A DNA stretch of 64,000 bases from Rhodobacteraceae bacterium IMCC1335 (lineage in GTDB: Bacteria > Pseudomonadota > Alphaproteobacteria > Rhodobacterales > Rhodobacteraceae). The stretch spans positions 992,001 to 1,056,000 of the forward strand of contig CP046864.1 of assembly GCA_039640495.1 (NCBI GenBank), written 5' to 3'. The position numbers and the translations under genes are program-made. Shown piece by piece: positions 46,791 through 54,968 of this stretch. Positions within the stretch are counted from its first letter, which is position 1. Each line of letters opens with the position of its first letter. The notes under the pieces were generated by a model. That model ran no database searches and had not been told where the DNA came from. It was given only the letters and a program-made list of their open reading frames with translations.

Positions 46791-47816
46791 ATGTTATCAG
46801 GATTAAAAGTGATCGAGTTCGAAGGCCTTGGGCCGGCGCCTTTTGCGGGTATGATGCTGGCAGATTTGGGCGCGGATGTGATCGTTATTCATCGCGAAAC
46901 CGCAGATAAAAGCCCTGCTCATGCCCGCCATAATCTGCTGGATCGCGGCAAACGCTCGATCGTTTTGAATTTGAAGAACGCAGATGAAAAACAGCTTGCG
47001 CACCGTTTGGTCTGCCAAGCTGATGGGCTGATCGAAGGCTTTCGACCCGGGGTGATGGAGCGTTTGGGCTTGGGGCCAGAGGATGTGATGCACGTCAATC
47101 CGCGTTTGGTTTACGGACGGGTTACGGGCTGGGGACAAACCGGTCCTTTGGCGCAGGCAGCGGGCCATGATTTGAATTATTTGGCGCGTAGTGGCGGGCT
47201 TTGGTATGCCTCAAATGCCGGTGAAACGCCGTTTCCGCCGCCCACCTTATTGGGTGATATTGGCGGCGGTGCGCTATATCTGGTGATTGGGATTCTGGCG
47301 GCTTTGCTGACCCAAAGAGCCACTGGGAAAGGCGCTGTGATTGATGCGGCTATGGTGGATGGGACATCGCATATGCTGTCGCTTTTGATGTCTCTTCAAG
47401 GGCAGGGCGGGCTGGTCAAAGAACGCGGCAAAAGCCTGTTGGACGGGCCGCATTTTAGCCGGAGTTATGCCTGTCGCGGCGGCGGCTATATTTCCGTGCA
47501 ATGTTTGGAGCCGCAATTTTATGCCGCATTTTTAAGGAAATTGGACCTGCAAGAAGATGCCGACTTTTGCAAACAATTCGAGCCCGCGCTATGGCCCGAG
47601 CTCACCGCCCGTTTGGCGGGATTATTCGCGCAGAAACCGGCCTCGCATTGGGATGATTTATTTGCGCAAACCGATGCCTGCGTTGCGAAAATAAATGCAC
47701 CGCAAGAGGCCCAAAACGATCCGCATATTCAAGCACGCCAGATTTGGAGCTGGGCGCAAGGCTTGCTGCAGGCAGCACCGGCACCGCGATTTCGACATGG
47801 GCCCCCGAAGCAATAG
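46791..47816 (+). CDS. CaiB/BaiF family CoA-transferase (alpha-methylacyl-CoA racemase-like), probably frameshifted at the 3' end
   Basis: Family III CoA-transferase-fold enzyme, 341 residues from ATG 46791; GTG 46785 is an alternative. It opens LSGLKVIEFEGLGPAPFAGM and has the catalytic-aspartate region QAAGHDLNYLARSGGL plus AAMVDGTSHMLSLLMSLQGQ, as in alpha-methylacyl-CoA racemases. The last codons (PRFRHGPPKQ, stop at 47814) break off the usual C terminus; adding one C in the CCCCC run at 47802-47806 would continue as PPEAIGEIRAKDADRGQ and ILAELNEGIS to a stop at 47897-47899. The catalytic core is intact, so activity may survive. Confidence 0.8.
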   Translation: MLSGLKVIEFEGLGPAPFAGMMLADLGADVIVIHRETADKSPAHARHNLLDRGKRSIVLNLKNADEKQLAHRLVCQADGLIEGFRPGVMERLGLGPEDVMHVNPRLVYGRVTGWGQTGPLAQAAGHDLNYLARSGGLWYASNAGETPFPPPTLLGDIGGGALYLVIGILAALLTQRATGKGAVIDAAMVDGTSHMLSLLMSLQGQGGLVKERGKSLLDGPHFSRSYACRGGGYISVQCLEPQFYAAFLRKLDLQEDADFCKQFEPALWPELTARLAGLFAQKPASHWDDLFAQTDACVAKINAPQEAQNDPHIQARQIWSWAQGLLQAAPAPRFRHGPPKQ

Positions 47817-47882
47817 GCGAAATACGCGCCAAAGATGCAGACCGAGGCCAGATCTTGGCCGAATTAAACGAAGGAATTTCTG

Positions 47883-48563
47883 ATGCTCGCCCAGTTTGAG
47901 ACGCTGAACGCGCTGTTACAGACCCGCTATTCTTGCCGCGCATTTTTAGACAGGCCGGTCGCGCATTCTGATATTGAAAAAATTGTTGAGGCGGCTCAAC
48001 GGGTCCCGTCTTGGTGTAACGCGCAGCCGTGGCAGCTTATTCTTTGCGAAGGCGCGCAAACCAAGATGTTGGCCGCTGCCTTGACGGAGGCGGCCAAAGA
48101 GGGGTTGCAAGCACCAGAGATCCCCTTTCCCGAAAGCTATAGCGGCAAATACAAACATCGCCGCTCAACCTGTGGCTGGCAATTATACGAGGCTGTGGGG
48201 GTTGCAAAAGGTGATCGCGCCGCATCGCGTCAGCAAATGCTAGAAAACTATCGCTTCTTTAATGCGCCGCAGGTGGCGATCCTGACAATTCCCAAAGAAT
48301 TGGGCGCGTATGCCGCGCTGGATGCGGGCGCTTTCATCACCGCTTTTACGCTTGCCGCGCAGGCCTTGGGAATAGCCACGATAGCGCAGGCGGCGATTGC
48401 CGGAATGGCGCCTATTCTGCGCGAAAAGCTGCAGATTGAAGCGGATCGCGATATCCTATGCGCTGTGTCTTTCGGCTATGAAGATAAACACCATCCGGCA
48501 AATGCGTTTCGGACCAAACGGGCGGGCGTGCAGGAGGTTCTGCGGTGGCATAAGCCCGATTAA
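47883..48563 (+). CDS. Nitroreductase family protein
   Basis: FMN-dependent NAD(P)H oxidoreductase of 226 residues. The FMN-binding RYSCRAFLDRPV segment is near residue 15, followed by AAQRVPSWCNAQPWQLIL, and GIATIAQAAIAGMAPILREK and VSFGYEDKHHPANAFRTKRA near the end, which suit the nitroreductase family group acting on nitroaromatics or quinones. If the upstream CaiB gene were read through its presumed frameshift, its stop would overlap this ATG by 17 bp, so the genes were probably once translationally coupled. Confidence 0.88.
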   Translation: MLAQFETLNALLQTRYSCRAFLDRPVAHSDIEKIVEAAQRVPSWCNAQPWQLILCEGAQTKMLAAALTEAAKEGLQAPEIPFPESYSGKYKHRRSTCGWQLYEAVGVAKGDRAASRQQMLENYRFFNAPQVAILTIPKELGAYAALDAGAFITAFTLAAQALGIATIAQAAIAGMAPILREKLQIEADRDILCAVSFGYEDKHHPANAFRTKRAGVQEVLRWHKPD

Positions 48564-48632
48564 GCGGCTCTTGGCGGCGCGACCCAAGCCCGAGGCCGAT
48601 CAGCGGCTTGGGTGGCTTTGGGGCAATAGCAG

Positions 48633-48983
48633 CTAGGCTTTTGCCGCGATTATAATCACCTCAACAAGGTGCTTGGGGGTCGCAAGAGCAGATTCGCCCG
48701 TGGCTCGGGCAGGGGCGTGGCCCTCAGGCACCCACGCATCCCAGACCGCGTTCATATCCGCGAAATCATCCATAGAAGCCATCCAGATCGTGGCGCTTAA
48801 AATGCGCGTTTTATCCGAACCCGTCTGCTCTAGTAAACTATCAACTTTATCAAGAACTTCTTGGGTTTGTTCGGTGACTGATGTGCCCGGAGTTCCGACT
48901 TGGCCTGCCAAATAAATGGTGCTGCCATGTACCACCGCTTGGCTCATACGTTGCCCTGTTGCTATTCGTGTTATGTCTGACAT
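48633..48983 (-). CDS. RidA/YjgF family protein
   Basis: A 116-residue trimeric RidA-superfamily protein. It starts MSDITRIATGQRMSQAVVHG, has IYLAGQVGTPGTSVTEQTQE, and ends with ESALATPKHLVEVIIIAAKA. The arginine that binds the substrate carboxylate in true RidA enamine deaminases (in a G-x-x-x-R-x-x-V/A context near residue 105) is in RATGESALATPKHLVEV, so its position differs and imine deaminase activity is uncertain. Convergent with the nitroreductase gene; a stem CCCAAGCC/GGCTTGGG at 48583-48612 lies between them. Confidence 0.88.
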   Translation of the reverse strand: MSDITRIATGQRMSQAVVHGSTIYLAGQVGTPGTSVTEQTQEVLDKVDSLLEQTGSDKTRILSATIWMASMDDFADMNAVWDAWVPEGHAPARATGESALATPKHLVEVIIIAAKA

Positions 48984-49272
48984 GTCTTTTCCTTTAGCGC
49001 GAGTATGGGGTTTCGATACGGGGCAGTATTTGCAATAAATCGCGCAGAGGAAAGCACCGATTTGCCTTTGAATGAATTTTTACGCAGCGCGCACACAGGG
49101 ACATGCAGATCGCGCGGCGCTCTGGGAATCAGCGGCCGTTTAATTTCTGCGGATCTTCGTAGCGCCCGCTTTGGGCTGGGCAAAAGAGCAAGGCTGGGTG
49201 TTACGACAGGCGGGTTTGGCGTTTGTTTCGGCGCAGTGTCAGAATAAACCCAGAAAAATGGAAAGTTAATCG
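48984..49272. other. Gap between RidA and GNAT genes, no gene recognised
   Basis: A 289-bp divergent region. A plus-strand frame of 80 codons (49005-49247) and a shorter minus-strand one are open but show no family pattern, low-complexity Arg/Gly-rich translation and no good ribosome-binding site, so I do not call them. Promoters for the divergent ridA-like and GNAT genes should lie here. Confidence 0.5.
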
Positions 49273-49869
49273 ATGCGACTATGCGAAGAAAATATTACCC
49301 TTACAGGCAAAGCTGCCGCGCTGGAACTTTTGTCAATGGCTCATCACGAAGATCTAGTTGAGGCGGTTCAAGACGGTGATTTGCATAAATTATGGTACAC
49401 GAACATTCCCTCTGCTTGCGAGATGCGCGCAGAGATCAGCCGGCGCTCAGAGTTGCACCGGCAGGGCTCAATGTACCCTTTCGCGGTCAAACACCTTGCG
49501 ACGCAGCGCTGCGTTGGTATGACCACCTATATGAATATTGAACCATCGCAGCGCAGGTTGGAAATTGGGTCAACTTGGTTGCGAAAATCTATCCAGCGCA
49601 GCGCGGTGAATACCGAATGTAAATGGCTGCTCCTCGAATATGCGTTTGAGCAATTGAATTGCATTTGCGTGGAATTTAGAACCCATGCGATGAATTTACA
49701 AAGCCTGCGGGCGATTGAGCGCCTCGGCGCCAAGCAGGATGGGATTTTGCGCAACAATATGATTATGGCCAATGGCAGCTATCGAGACAGCGCCGTATAT
49801 TCAATCATTGCAAGCGAATGGCCCAGCGTGAAGGCAAATTTAACCTGGCAATTGCAGCAATACGCGTAA
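49273..49869 (+). CDS. GNAT acetyltransferase, RimJ/RimL-like
   Basis: A 198-residue acetyltransferase of the RimJ/RimL group. It opens LCEENITLTGKAAALELLSM, has VGMTTYMNIEPSQRRLEIGS and WLRKSIQRSAVNTECKWLLL (the acetyl-CoA loop is degenerate relative to the usual Q/RxxGxG/A), and ends with RAIERLGAKQDGILRNNMIM, typical of enzymes that modify amino groups of proteins or small amines. Its TAA overlaps the ATG of a 31-codon ORF in a TAATG arrangement. Substrate unknown. Confidence 0.85.
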   Translation: MRLCEENITLTGKAAALELLSMAHHEDLVEAVQDGDLHKLWYTNIPSACEMRAEISRRSELHRQGSMYPFAVKHLATQRCVGMTTYMNIEPSQRRLEIGSTWLRKSIQRSAVNTECKWLLLEYAFEQLNCICVEFRTHAMNLQSLRAIERLGAKQDGILRNNMIMANGSYRDSAVYSIIASEWPSVKANLTWQLQQYA

Positions 49870-49964
49870 TGACTGCTTTTGTTGCAAGGCCGATTTCGCC
49901 CAACGATATTGCCATTTGGACGCGCGCGGATCGTCTGGCCGCGCGGGCAAAACCGTTGATTTAA
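49869..49964 (+). pseudogene. 31-codon ORF resembling the N terminus of a GNAT protein (remnant)
   Basis: The ATG at 49869 overlaps the TAA of the preceding GNAT gene. The 31-residue translation MTAFVARPISPNDIAIWTRA and the following DRLAARAKPLI resemble the first strand and helix of a GNAT enzyme (xxRPxxxxDxxxW), then stop. It is either the decayed start of a second, formerly coupled acetyltransferase or a genuine small coupled ORF; the first seems more likely. Confidence 0.35.
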
Positions 49965-50198
49965 CTGCGGGCCATGCATAAAATTTTAAAAAGCGACATG
50001 CGCGCCCACTGGTGGCTGTGGGTCTGTTTTAAAAGAAACATAAGGCGTTTTGGCTCAGCGAGCGGATAGGTGATTGAAAGTTTCGTTGGGGTCGCAGCCG
50101 GAAGGGGCCGCTGGCTTTTGCATTAATGCTGTCAGCAGATGCTTGCAGGCAGAGGCCTGCGGCGCTAAACCCCTCGGGGAAAGAATATGGAGAGGTCG
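49965..50198. other. Upstream region of gatC, no gene recognised
   Basis: This 234-bp stretch completes a 329-bp gap without a full gene between the GNAT gene and gatC. It holds short GC-rich inverted stretches (for example GCAGGCAGAGGCCTGC near 50145-50160) but no T-run terminator and no ORF with family signal. The gatCA promoter presumably lies here. Confidence 0.4.
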
Positions 50199-50486
50199 AT
50201 GGCGATCGATACTGCAACAGCCGCAAAAGTGGCAAAATTGGCCAGATTAAAAGTGGATGAAGCGGCTTTGCCCGCTTTGGCTGAGGAATTTAATGCGATT
50301 TTGGGATTCATCGAGCAATTAAATGCGGTGGATGTCAGCGGGGTTGAGCCAATGACCTCGGTCACTCCGCAGCGGTTGAAACGACGCGCGGATGAGGTGA
50401 ATGATGGTGATCAGCAAATGCAGGTCTTGGCCAATGCGCCAGATGCGCGCGAAGGGTTTTTTGCGGTTCCAAAGGTGGTTGAATAA
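50199..50486 (+). CDS. gatC: Asp/Glu-tRNA amidotransferase subunit C
   Basis: Small subunit of the GatCAB amidotransferase, which converts Asp-tRNA-Asn and/or Glu-tRNA-Gln to the amide forms. The 95-residue protein starts [20 protein letters not shown] at ATG 50199 with GGAGAGG just upstream, shows [20 protein letters not shown] and PMTSVTP, and ends FFAVPKVVE, all classical for GatC. Its last stop base is shared with the gatA ATG, so the genes are coupled. gatB is not in the window. Confidence 0.95.
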   Translation: MAIDTATAAKVAKLARLKVDEAALPALAEEFNAILGFIEQLNAVDVSGVEPMTSVTPQRLKRRADEVNDGDQQMQVLANAPDAREGFFAVPKVVE

Positions 50487-51973
50487 TGAGTGAGATGAAC
50501 GCATGGAGTTTGGCCCAGGCCCGCGATGCGCTGCGCGCGAAACAGGTCACCTCGGTTGAGCTGACCGAAGCCTGCCTAAGCGCGATTGAGGGCGCTGATG
50601 CGCTGGGCGCGTTTGTTCATAAAACGCCCGAGCTGGCGTTGGATTTGGCGCGGGCAGCAGATCAACATCTGGCCTCTGGAGATGCGCCGGATATGTGCGG
50701 TTTGCCGATCGGGATCAAAGATTTATTCTGTACCAAAGGCGTACCCAGTCAAGCGGCAAGTCGAATTCTAGAAGGGTTTAAGCCCGAATATGAAAGCACG
50801 GTTAGCCAGAAATTGCGCGATAGCGGTGCCGTTATGCTGGGCAAGCTCAACATGGATGAGTTTGCGATGGGCAGTTCAAACGAAACCTCGATCTATGGCG
50901 ACGTAGTCAATCCCTGGAAACTGGGTGAGCAGGCGCTGACCCCCGGTGGGTCTTCTGGCGGTTCCGCCGCGGCCGTGGCAGCAGATCTTTGTTTGGCGGC
51001 CACCGGAACCGATACCGGAGGCTCGATCCGCCAACCTGCTGCATTTACCGGCACTGTCGGGATCAAACCTACCTATGGGCGCTGTTCGCGCTGGGGTATC
51101 GTGTCCTTTGCCAGCTCGCTTGATCAAGCAGGCCCAATGACGAAAACAGTGCGGGATTCGGCGATTATGCTTGAGGCCATGTCTGGCCATGATCCCAAAG
51201 ACAGCACCAGCGCTGATCTGGCCGTGCCGAATTTCGAAGCGATGTTGAGTGGTGATATTCGGGGCAAAAAAATCGGCATCCCGCGCGAATATCGGATGGA
51301 TGGCATGCCGGATGAGATCGAGGCTTTATGGCAAGAAGGCCAAGATATGTTGAAATCTGCTGGGGCAGAAATGATCGATATCAGCTTGCCGCATACGCAA
51401 TATGCGCTGCCAAGCTATTACGTGATTGCCCCAGCCGAAGCGTCGTCAAACCTGGCGCGCTATGATGGTGTTCGCTTTGGGCACCGGGCTGCTTTGGCGG
51501 CGGGCGATGGCATTACAGAGATGTATGAAAAAACCCGCGCGGAAGGGTTTGGCCCGGAAGTGCAGCGCCGGATCATGGTGGGAACCTATGTGTTATCCGC
51601 AGGGTTTTATGATGCGTATTACAACCGTGCCCGCAAAGTGCGCGCGTTGATTAAAAAAGATTTTGACGATGTTTTTGCAACGGGTATTGACAGTATTTTA
51701 ACCCCTACCACGCCCTCTGCGGCGTTTGCGCTTGGCGGTATGGCGGATGCGGATCCTTTGGAAATGTATCTTAATGATGTGTTTACGGTCACCGTGAACT
51801 TGGCCGGTTTGCCAGGCATTTCTGTTCCTGCCGGATTGGACAAACAGGGCTTGCCGCTGGGGCTGCAGCTGATTGGTCGCCCTTGGGAGGAGGCAGATTT
51901 GCTAAATTCTGCCTACACTCTGGAACAGGCTTCTGGGTTTGCGTATAAACCGCAGAATTGGTGGACCTCATGA
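50486..51973 (+). CDS. gatA: Asp/Glu-tRNA amidotransferase subunit A
   Basis: Amidase subunit of GatCAB that frees ammonia from glutamine. The 495-residue protein has the amidase signature with the Ser-cisSer-Lys triad: the lysine in [16 protein letters not shown], the cis-serine and nucleophile in [15 protein letters not shown] and [15 protein letters not shown]. The C-terminal part ([20 protein letters not shown]) is complete. It follows gatC with a 1-bp overlap. Its end is followed 16 bp later by the start of an unrelated lipoprotein gene. Confidence 0.96.
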   Translation: MSEMNAWSLAQARDALRAKQVTSVELTEACLSAIEGADALGAFVHKTPELALDLARAADQHLASGDAPDMCGLPIGIKDLFCTKGVPSQAASRILEGFKPEYESTVSQKLRDSGAVMLGKLNMDEFAMGSSNETSIYGDVVNPWKLGEQALTPGGSSGGSAAAVAADLCLAATGTDTGGSIRQPAAFTGTVGIKPTYGRCSRWGIVSFASSLDQAGPMTKTVRDSAIMLEAMSGHDPKDSTSADLAVPNFEAMLSGDIRGKKIGIPREYRMDGMPDEIEALWQEGQDMLKSAGAEMIDISLPHTQYALPSYYVIAPAEASSNLARYDGVRFGHRAALAAGDGITEMYEKTRAEGFGPEVQRRIMVGTYVLSAGFYDAYYNRARKVRALIKKDFDDVFATGIDSILTPTTPSAAFALGGMADADPLEMYLNDVFTVTVNLAGLPGISVPAGLDKQGLPLGLQLIGRPWEEADLLNSAYTLEQASGFAYKPQNWWTS

Positions 51974-51989
51974 TGCAGGATCGACCCTA

Positions 51990-52601
51990 ATGTCGAACTC
52001 CCTTTTGATCAGAGCTTTAACCGCCGGTGGCGCCTTGGCGCTTCTTGGTGCCTGCGAGCCAGTTGAGATTGGGCAAAACCCGACGCCAAATGCGGCCTCG
52101 GTGTTGCCGCTGCCTTCTCCGATGGCTGTTGAGCAACAAAGCTTGGCGCCCGCCTCAGGGGTTGAGGTTGATGACCCAACAGGCGCGGCTGCTTCGGTTG
52201 ATACGACCTCGCTGTCGGATGAAAATGATTTTGAGGCGGTTGCCGCCCGTCAATCGATCGAAAGCGATGCCAAGCGCTTGGCCGAAAGCCGTGCGAAATA
52301 TGTTGTGATTGAGCCCACCGATTTGCCCGTGCGCCCGGGCACAAATGAGATCAGTATCATCGAATACGCTTTGCGCACGACCAACCCGGTTGGGGTGCAA
52401 ATCTATCGCCGCTCCGGCCTTTACAATGAAGAGCTATATCTGCGGAACTGTAACTTTTATGCCTCTCCCAGCGAAGCCCAGCAGGTGTTTTTAAAGCGCA
52501 GCGGTCCGAAAATGGATTGGATGGGTCTTGATCCGGATGGCGATGGGTTTGCCTGCTCTTGGGATCCGACGCCGTTTCGCTTGGCCGGATCGTCGGGATG
52601 A
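51990..52601 (+). CDS. Lipoprotein with C-terminal excalibur-like calcium-binding motif
   Basis: A 203-residue lipoprotein from ATG 51990. The signal peptide ends in the lipobox LLGAC (Cys22). A low-complexity Ala/Ser/Pro-rich linker runs to about residue 90, then a folded C-terminal domain has ALRTTNPVGVQIYRRSG, two conserved cysteines (LRNCNFYAS and FACSWDP) and the excalibur-like LDPDGDGFACSWDPTPF, where the acidic residues could bind calcium. The function is unknown. The amidase gene overlaps its stop (ATGA), suggesting a shared role at the cell envelope. Confidence 0.8.
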   Translation: MSNSLLIRALTAGGALALLGACEPVEIGQNPTPNAASVLPLPSPMAVEQQSLAPASGVEVDDPTGAAASVDTTSLSDENDFEAVAARQSIESDAKRLAESRAKYVVIEPTDLPVRPGTNEISIIEYALRTTNPVGVQIYRRSGLYNEELYLRNCNFYASPSEAQQVFLKRSGPKMDWMGLDPDGDGFACSWDPTPFRLAGSSG

Positions 52602-53320
52602 TTGGCGCCCCTTTTGCGGATGTCAGGGCCTCGCCAAATTTTGGCCCGCGTCGCGCAGGAGGCTCGATTGATCTTTTGCTGTTGCATTACACGGCGATGC
52701 AAAGCGCCGAGGCCGCGCTGCAGCGCTTATGCGATCCGATCCATGAGGTGTCGGCGCATTATCTTATCACATTGGATGGCCGGGTTCTCCAGCTGGTGTG
52801 CGAAAGCCAGCGCGCTTGGCATGCCGGGCGCAGTTTCTGGGCCGGTGAAACGGATATCAACAGCCGGTCAATTGGTATTGAGCTTGATAATCGCGGCGAT
52901 CATCCGTTTTCCAATAAACAAATGCGTGCGCTGATTGCGCTTTGTGGCGATATTATTGGCCGGCACAATATTCCGGCGCATCGGGTTCTGGGGCATTCCG
53001 ACGTTGCCATTGGCCGAAAAGCCGATCCTGGTGCACGGTTTGATTGGCGCAGATTGGCGCTAAGCGGGGTTGGTGTTTGGCCGGATCTTAAAACCTGGCA
53101 TTTGAATGCGATTGTCGAGATGGATCCGGTGATGGGTGAAGATGCGCTGCGCGCCCGGGCACAATTTGTGAAACAGGCTGCAGATTATGGATATGATCCA
53201 AGCTTTGGTTTGGAGCAAATCTTATCGTCGCTCCGGCAGCATTTCGCGCCCCATCGCCGGGGCCCTTTAAGCCGGTTTGATTGTACGCTGGTGGCCGCTT
53301 TGAATACGCTTTGCAATTGA
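52598..53320 (+). CDS. N-acetylmuramoyl-L-alanine amidase, AmpD-like
   Basis: Zinc amidase that cleaves the muramyl-L-alanine bond in peptidoglycan fragments. From ATG 52598, which overlaps the upstream stop, it has 240 residues. Amidase_2 motifs are IDLLLLHYTAMQSAEAALQR with the first zinc histidine, EVSAHYLITLDGRVLQLVCE, AWHAGRSFW, NSRSIGIELDNRGDHPF, and VLGHSDVAIGRKADPGARFD with the second histidine and the aspartate. A C-terminal helical extension (about 165-240) may bind cell wall. No signal peptide, so cytoplasmic muropeptide recycling is likely. rnpB follows 31 bp downstream. Confidence 0.9.
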   Translation: MIGAPFADVRASPNFGPRRAGGSIDLLLLHYTAMQSAEAALQRLCDPIHEVSAHYLITLDGRVLQLVCESQRAWHAGRSFWAGETDINSRSIGIELDNRGDHPFSNKQMRALIALCGDIIGRHNIPAHRVLGHSDVAIGRKADPGARFDWRRLALSGVGVWPDLKTWHLNAIVEMDPVMGEDALRARAQFVKQAADYGYDPSFGLEQILSSLRQHFAPHRRGPLSRFDCTLVAALNTLCN

Positions 53321-53351
53321 CCTTGCCGCTTTTCGCGCCTACTGCAGCTTT

Positions 53352-53742
53352 GCGCGGAGAACTGGATGATCGCGGCCCTTCGGGGTCGAGGAAAGTCCGG
53401 ACTCCACAAAGAAATGGTGCCGGGTAACGCCCGGGCGGGGCAACCCGACGGATAGCGCAACAGAAAGCAAACCGCCTACGCTGGTCGCAGGTAAGGGTGA
53501 AAGGGTGGGGTAAGAGCCCACCGGAGGCCTGGTAACAGGTCTTGCATGGCAAGCCCCACCAGGAGCAATGCCAAATAGGAACCTCAGGTGGGTTGATCGT
53601 TTTTTCGATATCACCACCGGGCATCTTTGGCCTATAGGGTTCGGGTTGGCAGCTAGAGGCGCAGGGGTAACCTTGGGCCAAGAGGAATGATCATCCAAGA
53701 GGGCAACCTCTGGACAGAATCCGGCTTATAGGTTCTCCGCGC
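53352..53742 (+). ncRNA. rnpB: RNase P RNA, bacterial class A
   Basis: Catalytic RNA that trims tRNA 5' ends. The helix P1 strands GCGCGGAG (53352-53359) and CTCCGCGC (53735-53742) pair. The universal 5' core GAGGAAAGTCCGGACTCC is at about 53388-53405, AGGGTGAAAGGGTGGGGTAAGA marks the CR II/III area, and the 3' core ACAGAATCCGGCTTATAGG is intact. About 391 nt, a normal length for alphaproteobacteria. Ends are set by the P1 pairing and are accurate to a few bases. Confidence 0.95.
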
Positions 53743-53870
53743 GTTTGCTTTGATCCGGACGAGCTGCAGAAAATATGCCAGGTCACGGTTGACAGCAGCC
53801 GCAGCATCGCTAAAAGGCACATTCTACAGAGTTTTACGGGTGTTTGATCCCCCGCTTCAGGAGACGTTTC

Positions 53871-54038
53871 ATGGCCAAGCCAACCACTATTAAAATCCGC
53901 CTGAATTCTACCGCAGGCACTGGCCATTTTTATGTGACCAAGAAAAACGCCCGCACAATGACTGAGAAGATGGTCGTTCGTAAATACGATCCGGTTGTGC
54001 GTAAGCATGTTGAATATAAAGAAGGTAAGATCAAATAA
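53871..54038 (+). CDS. rpmG: 50S ribosomal protein L33
   Basis: A 55-residue ribosomal protein, start [20 protein letters not shown] at ATG 53871 with CAGGAG upstream. The alphaproteobacterial type lacks the four zinc cysteines; this copy is of that cysteine-free form, with [20 protein letters not shown] and VEYKEGKIK at the end. A strong terminator lies 24 bp after the stop. Confidence 0.95.
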   Translation: MAKPTTIKIRLNSTAGTGHFYVTKKNARTMTEKMVVRKYDPVVRKHVEYKEGKIK

Positions 54039-54062
54039 GCAGGCCTTGTCCTTTTAAGCCAT

Positions 54063-54095
54063 AAAAAACCACTCAGTGTTTTGAGTGGTTTTTTT
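54063..54095 (+). terminator. Rho-independent terminator of rpmG
   Basis: The stem ACCACTCA/TGAGTGGT with a short GTGTT-type loop is preceded by an A run and followed by seven Ts on the plus strand, 24 bp after rpmG. The A run would allow function on the minus strand also. Confidence 0.88.
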
Positions 54096-54138
54096 GTTGC
54101 GGTTGATAGCTTCAGCCGTCGCTTCATTCAGATCGCAT

Positions 54139-54170
54139 AAAAAAGGCCGCGAAGCGAACCGCGGCCTTTT
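54139..54170 (-). terminator. Rho-independent terminator of the Bax inhibitor-1 family gene
   Basis: Perfect 11-bp arms AAAAGGCCGCG (54141-54151) and CGCGGCCTTTT (54160-54170) with an 8-base loop lie 21 bp beyond the stop of the minus-strand gene and give a U-rich tail on that strand. Together with the rpmG terminator it separates two convergent transcripts. Confidence 0.85.
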
Positions 54171-54191
54171 GGTATCGACAGAGGCGCTTGC

Positions 54192-54968
54192 CTATTCCTG
54201 ATTGCCCATGAACATCAGCAAGAACTGGAACATGTTCAGAAAATCCAGATAAAGATTTAGCGCGCCGTGAATCGCTGACTTGTCCAACCATTCCTGATCG
54301 CCATGATGCGCATGCGCCAAATAGGTATTTTTGATATTCTGCGTGTCATAGGCGGTTAGGCCAGCAAAGATCAAAACGCCCAGAACCGAAATCGCAAACA
54401 TTATCGCGGGAGAGCCGAGGAACATATTGACGATCATCGCTACAAAAATGCCGATTACACCCATGATCAGGAAAGAGCCCCAGCCTGAAATGTCTTTCTT
54501 TGTGGTGTAACCCCAAAGCGACAAGCCTGCAAAAGCGATCGCGGTGACTAAAAAGGTCTGCACGATTGAGAAGGTTGTGTAGAACACAAAGATCGAACTC
54601 AGCGAGACGCCAATCAATGTGGCGAAAAGAAAGAAGAACAATTGCGCACCGCTGGCCGAAGCGCGTTGCATAATGGCGCCAAAGCCAAAAATCATTCCCA
54701 AAGGTGCCAGCATCACAATCCAGCGTAGAGCTGATGTGTAAATGGCAACGCCGAAAGACGTGAGCAACGTACCATTGGCCATCTGGCCGGCAGCCAAGGC
54801 CGGATCAGACGTGGTTGCCAAGCCGGCAATGGCCCATGCGGCCAATGCTGTAATCAGCATACCAACGGACATTGTACCATATACTTTGTTCATATGCGTG
54901 CGTAGGCCCTCGTCGATTTCGCCGACGCGACCCGCTGCGGTGCTGCGCATTGTTTCAAATTCTGCCAT
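54192..54968 (-). CDS. Bax inhibitor-1/YccA family membrane protein
   Basis: Seven-helix inner-membrane protein of 258 residues from ATG 54968, which has a GGAGG site seven bases upstream; a longer frame lacks one. It shows ALAAWAIAGLATTSDPALAA, IMQRASASGAQLFFFLFATL, and the family ending GLTAYDTQNIKNTYLAHAHH with the conserved aspartate, then ALNLYLDFLNMFQFLLMFMG. Homologues conduct calcium in a pH-dependent way or modulate FtsH; which applies here is unknown. Confidence 0.9.
   Translation of the reverse strand: MAEFETMRSTAAGRVGEIDEGLRTHMNKVYGTMSVGMLITALAAWAIAGLATTSDPALAAGQMANGTLLTSFGVAIYTSALRWIVMLAPLGMIFGFGAIMQRASASGAQLFFFLFATLIGVSLSSIFVFYTTFSIVQTFLVTAIAFAGLSLWGYTTKKDISGWGSFLIMGVIGIFVAMIVNMFLGSPAIMFAISVLGVLIFAGLTAYDTQNIKNTYLAHAHHGDQEWLDKSAIHGALNLYLDFLNMFQFLLMFMGNQE

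Noticed and set aside
53088..53681. 197-codon minus-strand frame over rnpB and the amidase end
   Set aside because: The region is explained by RNase P RNA with intact core and P1 helix, and structured RNA genes often leave accidental open frames.
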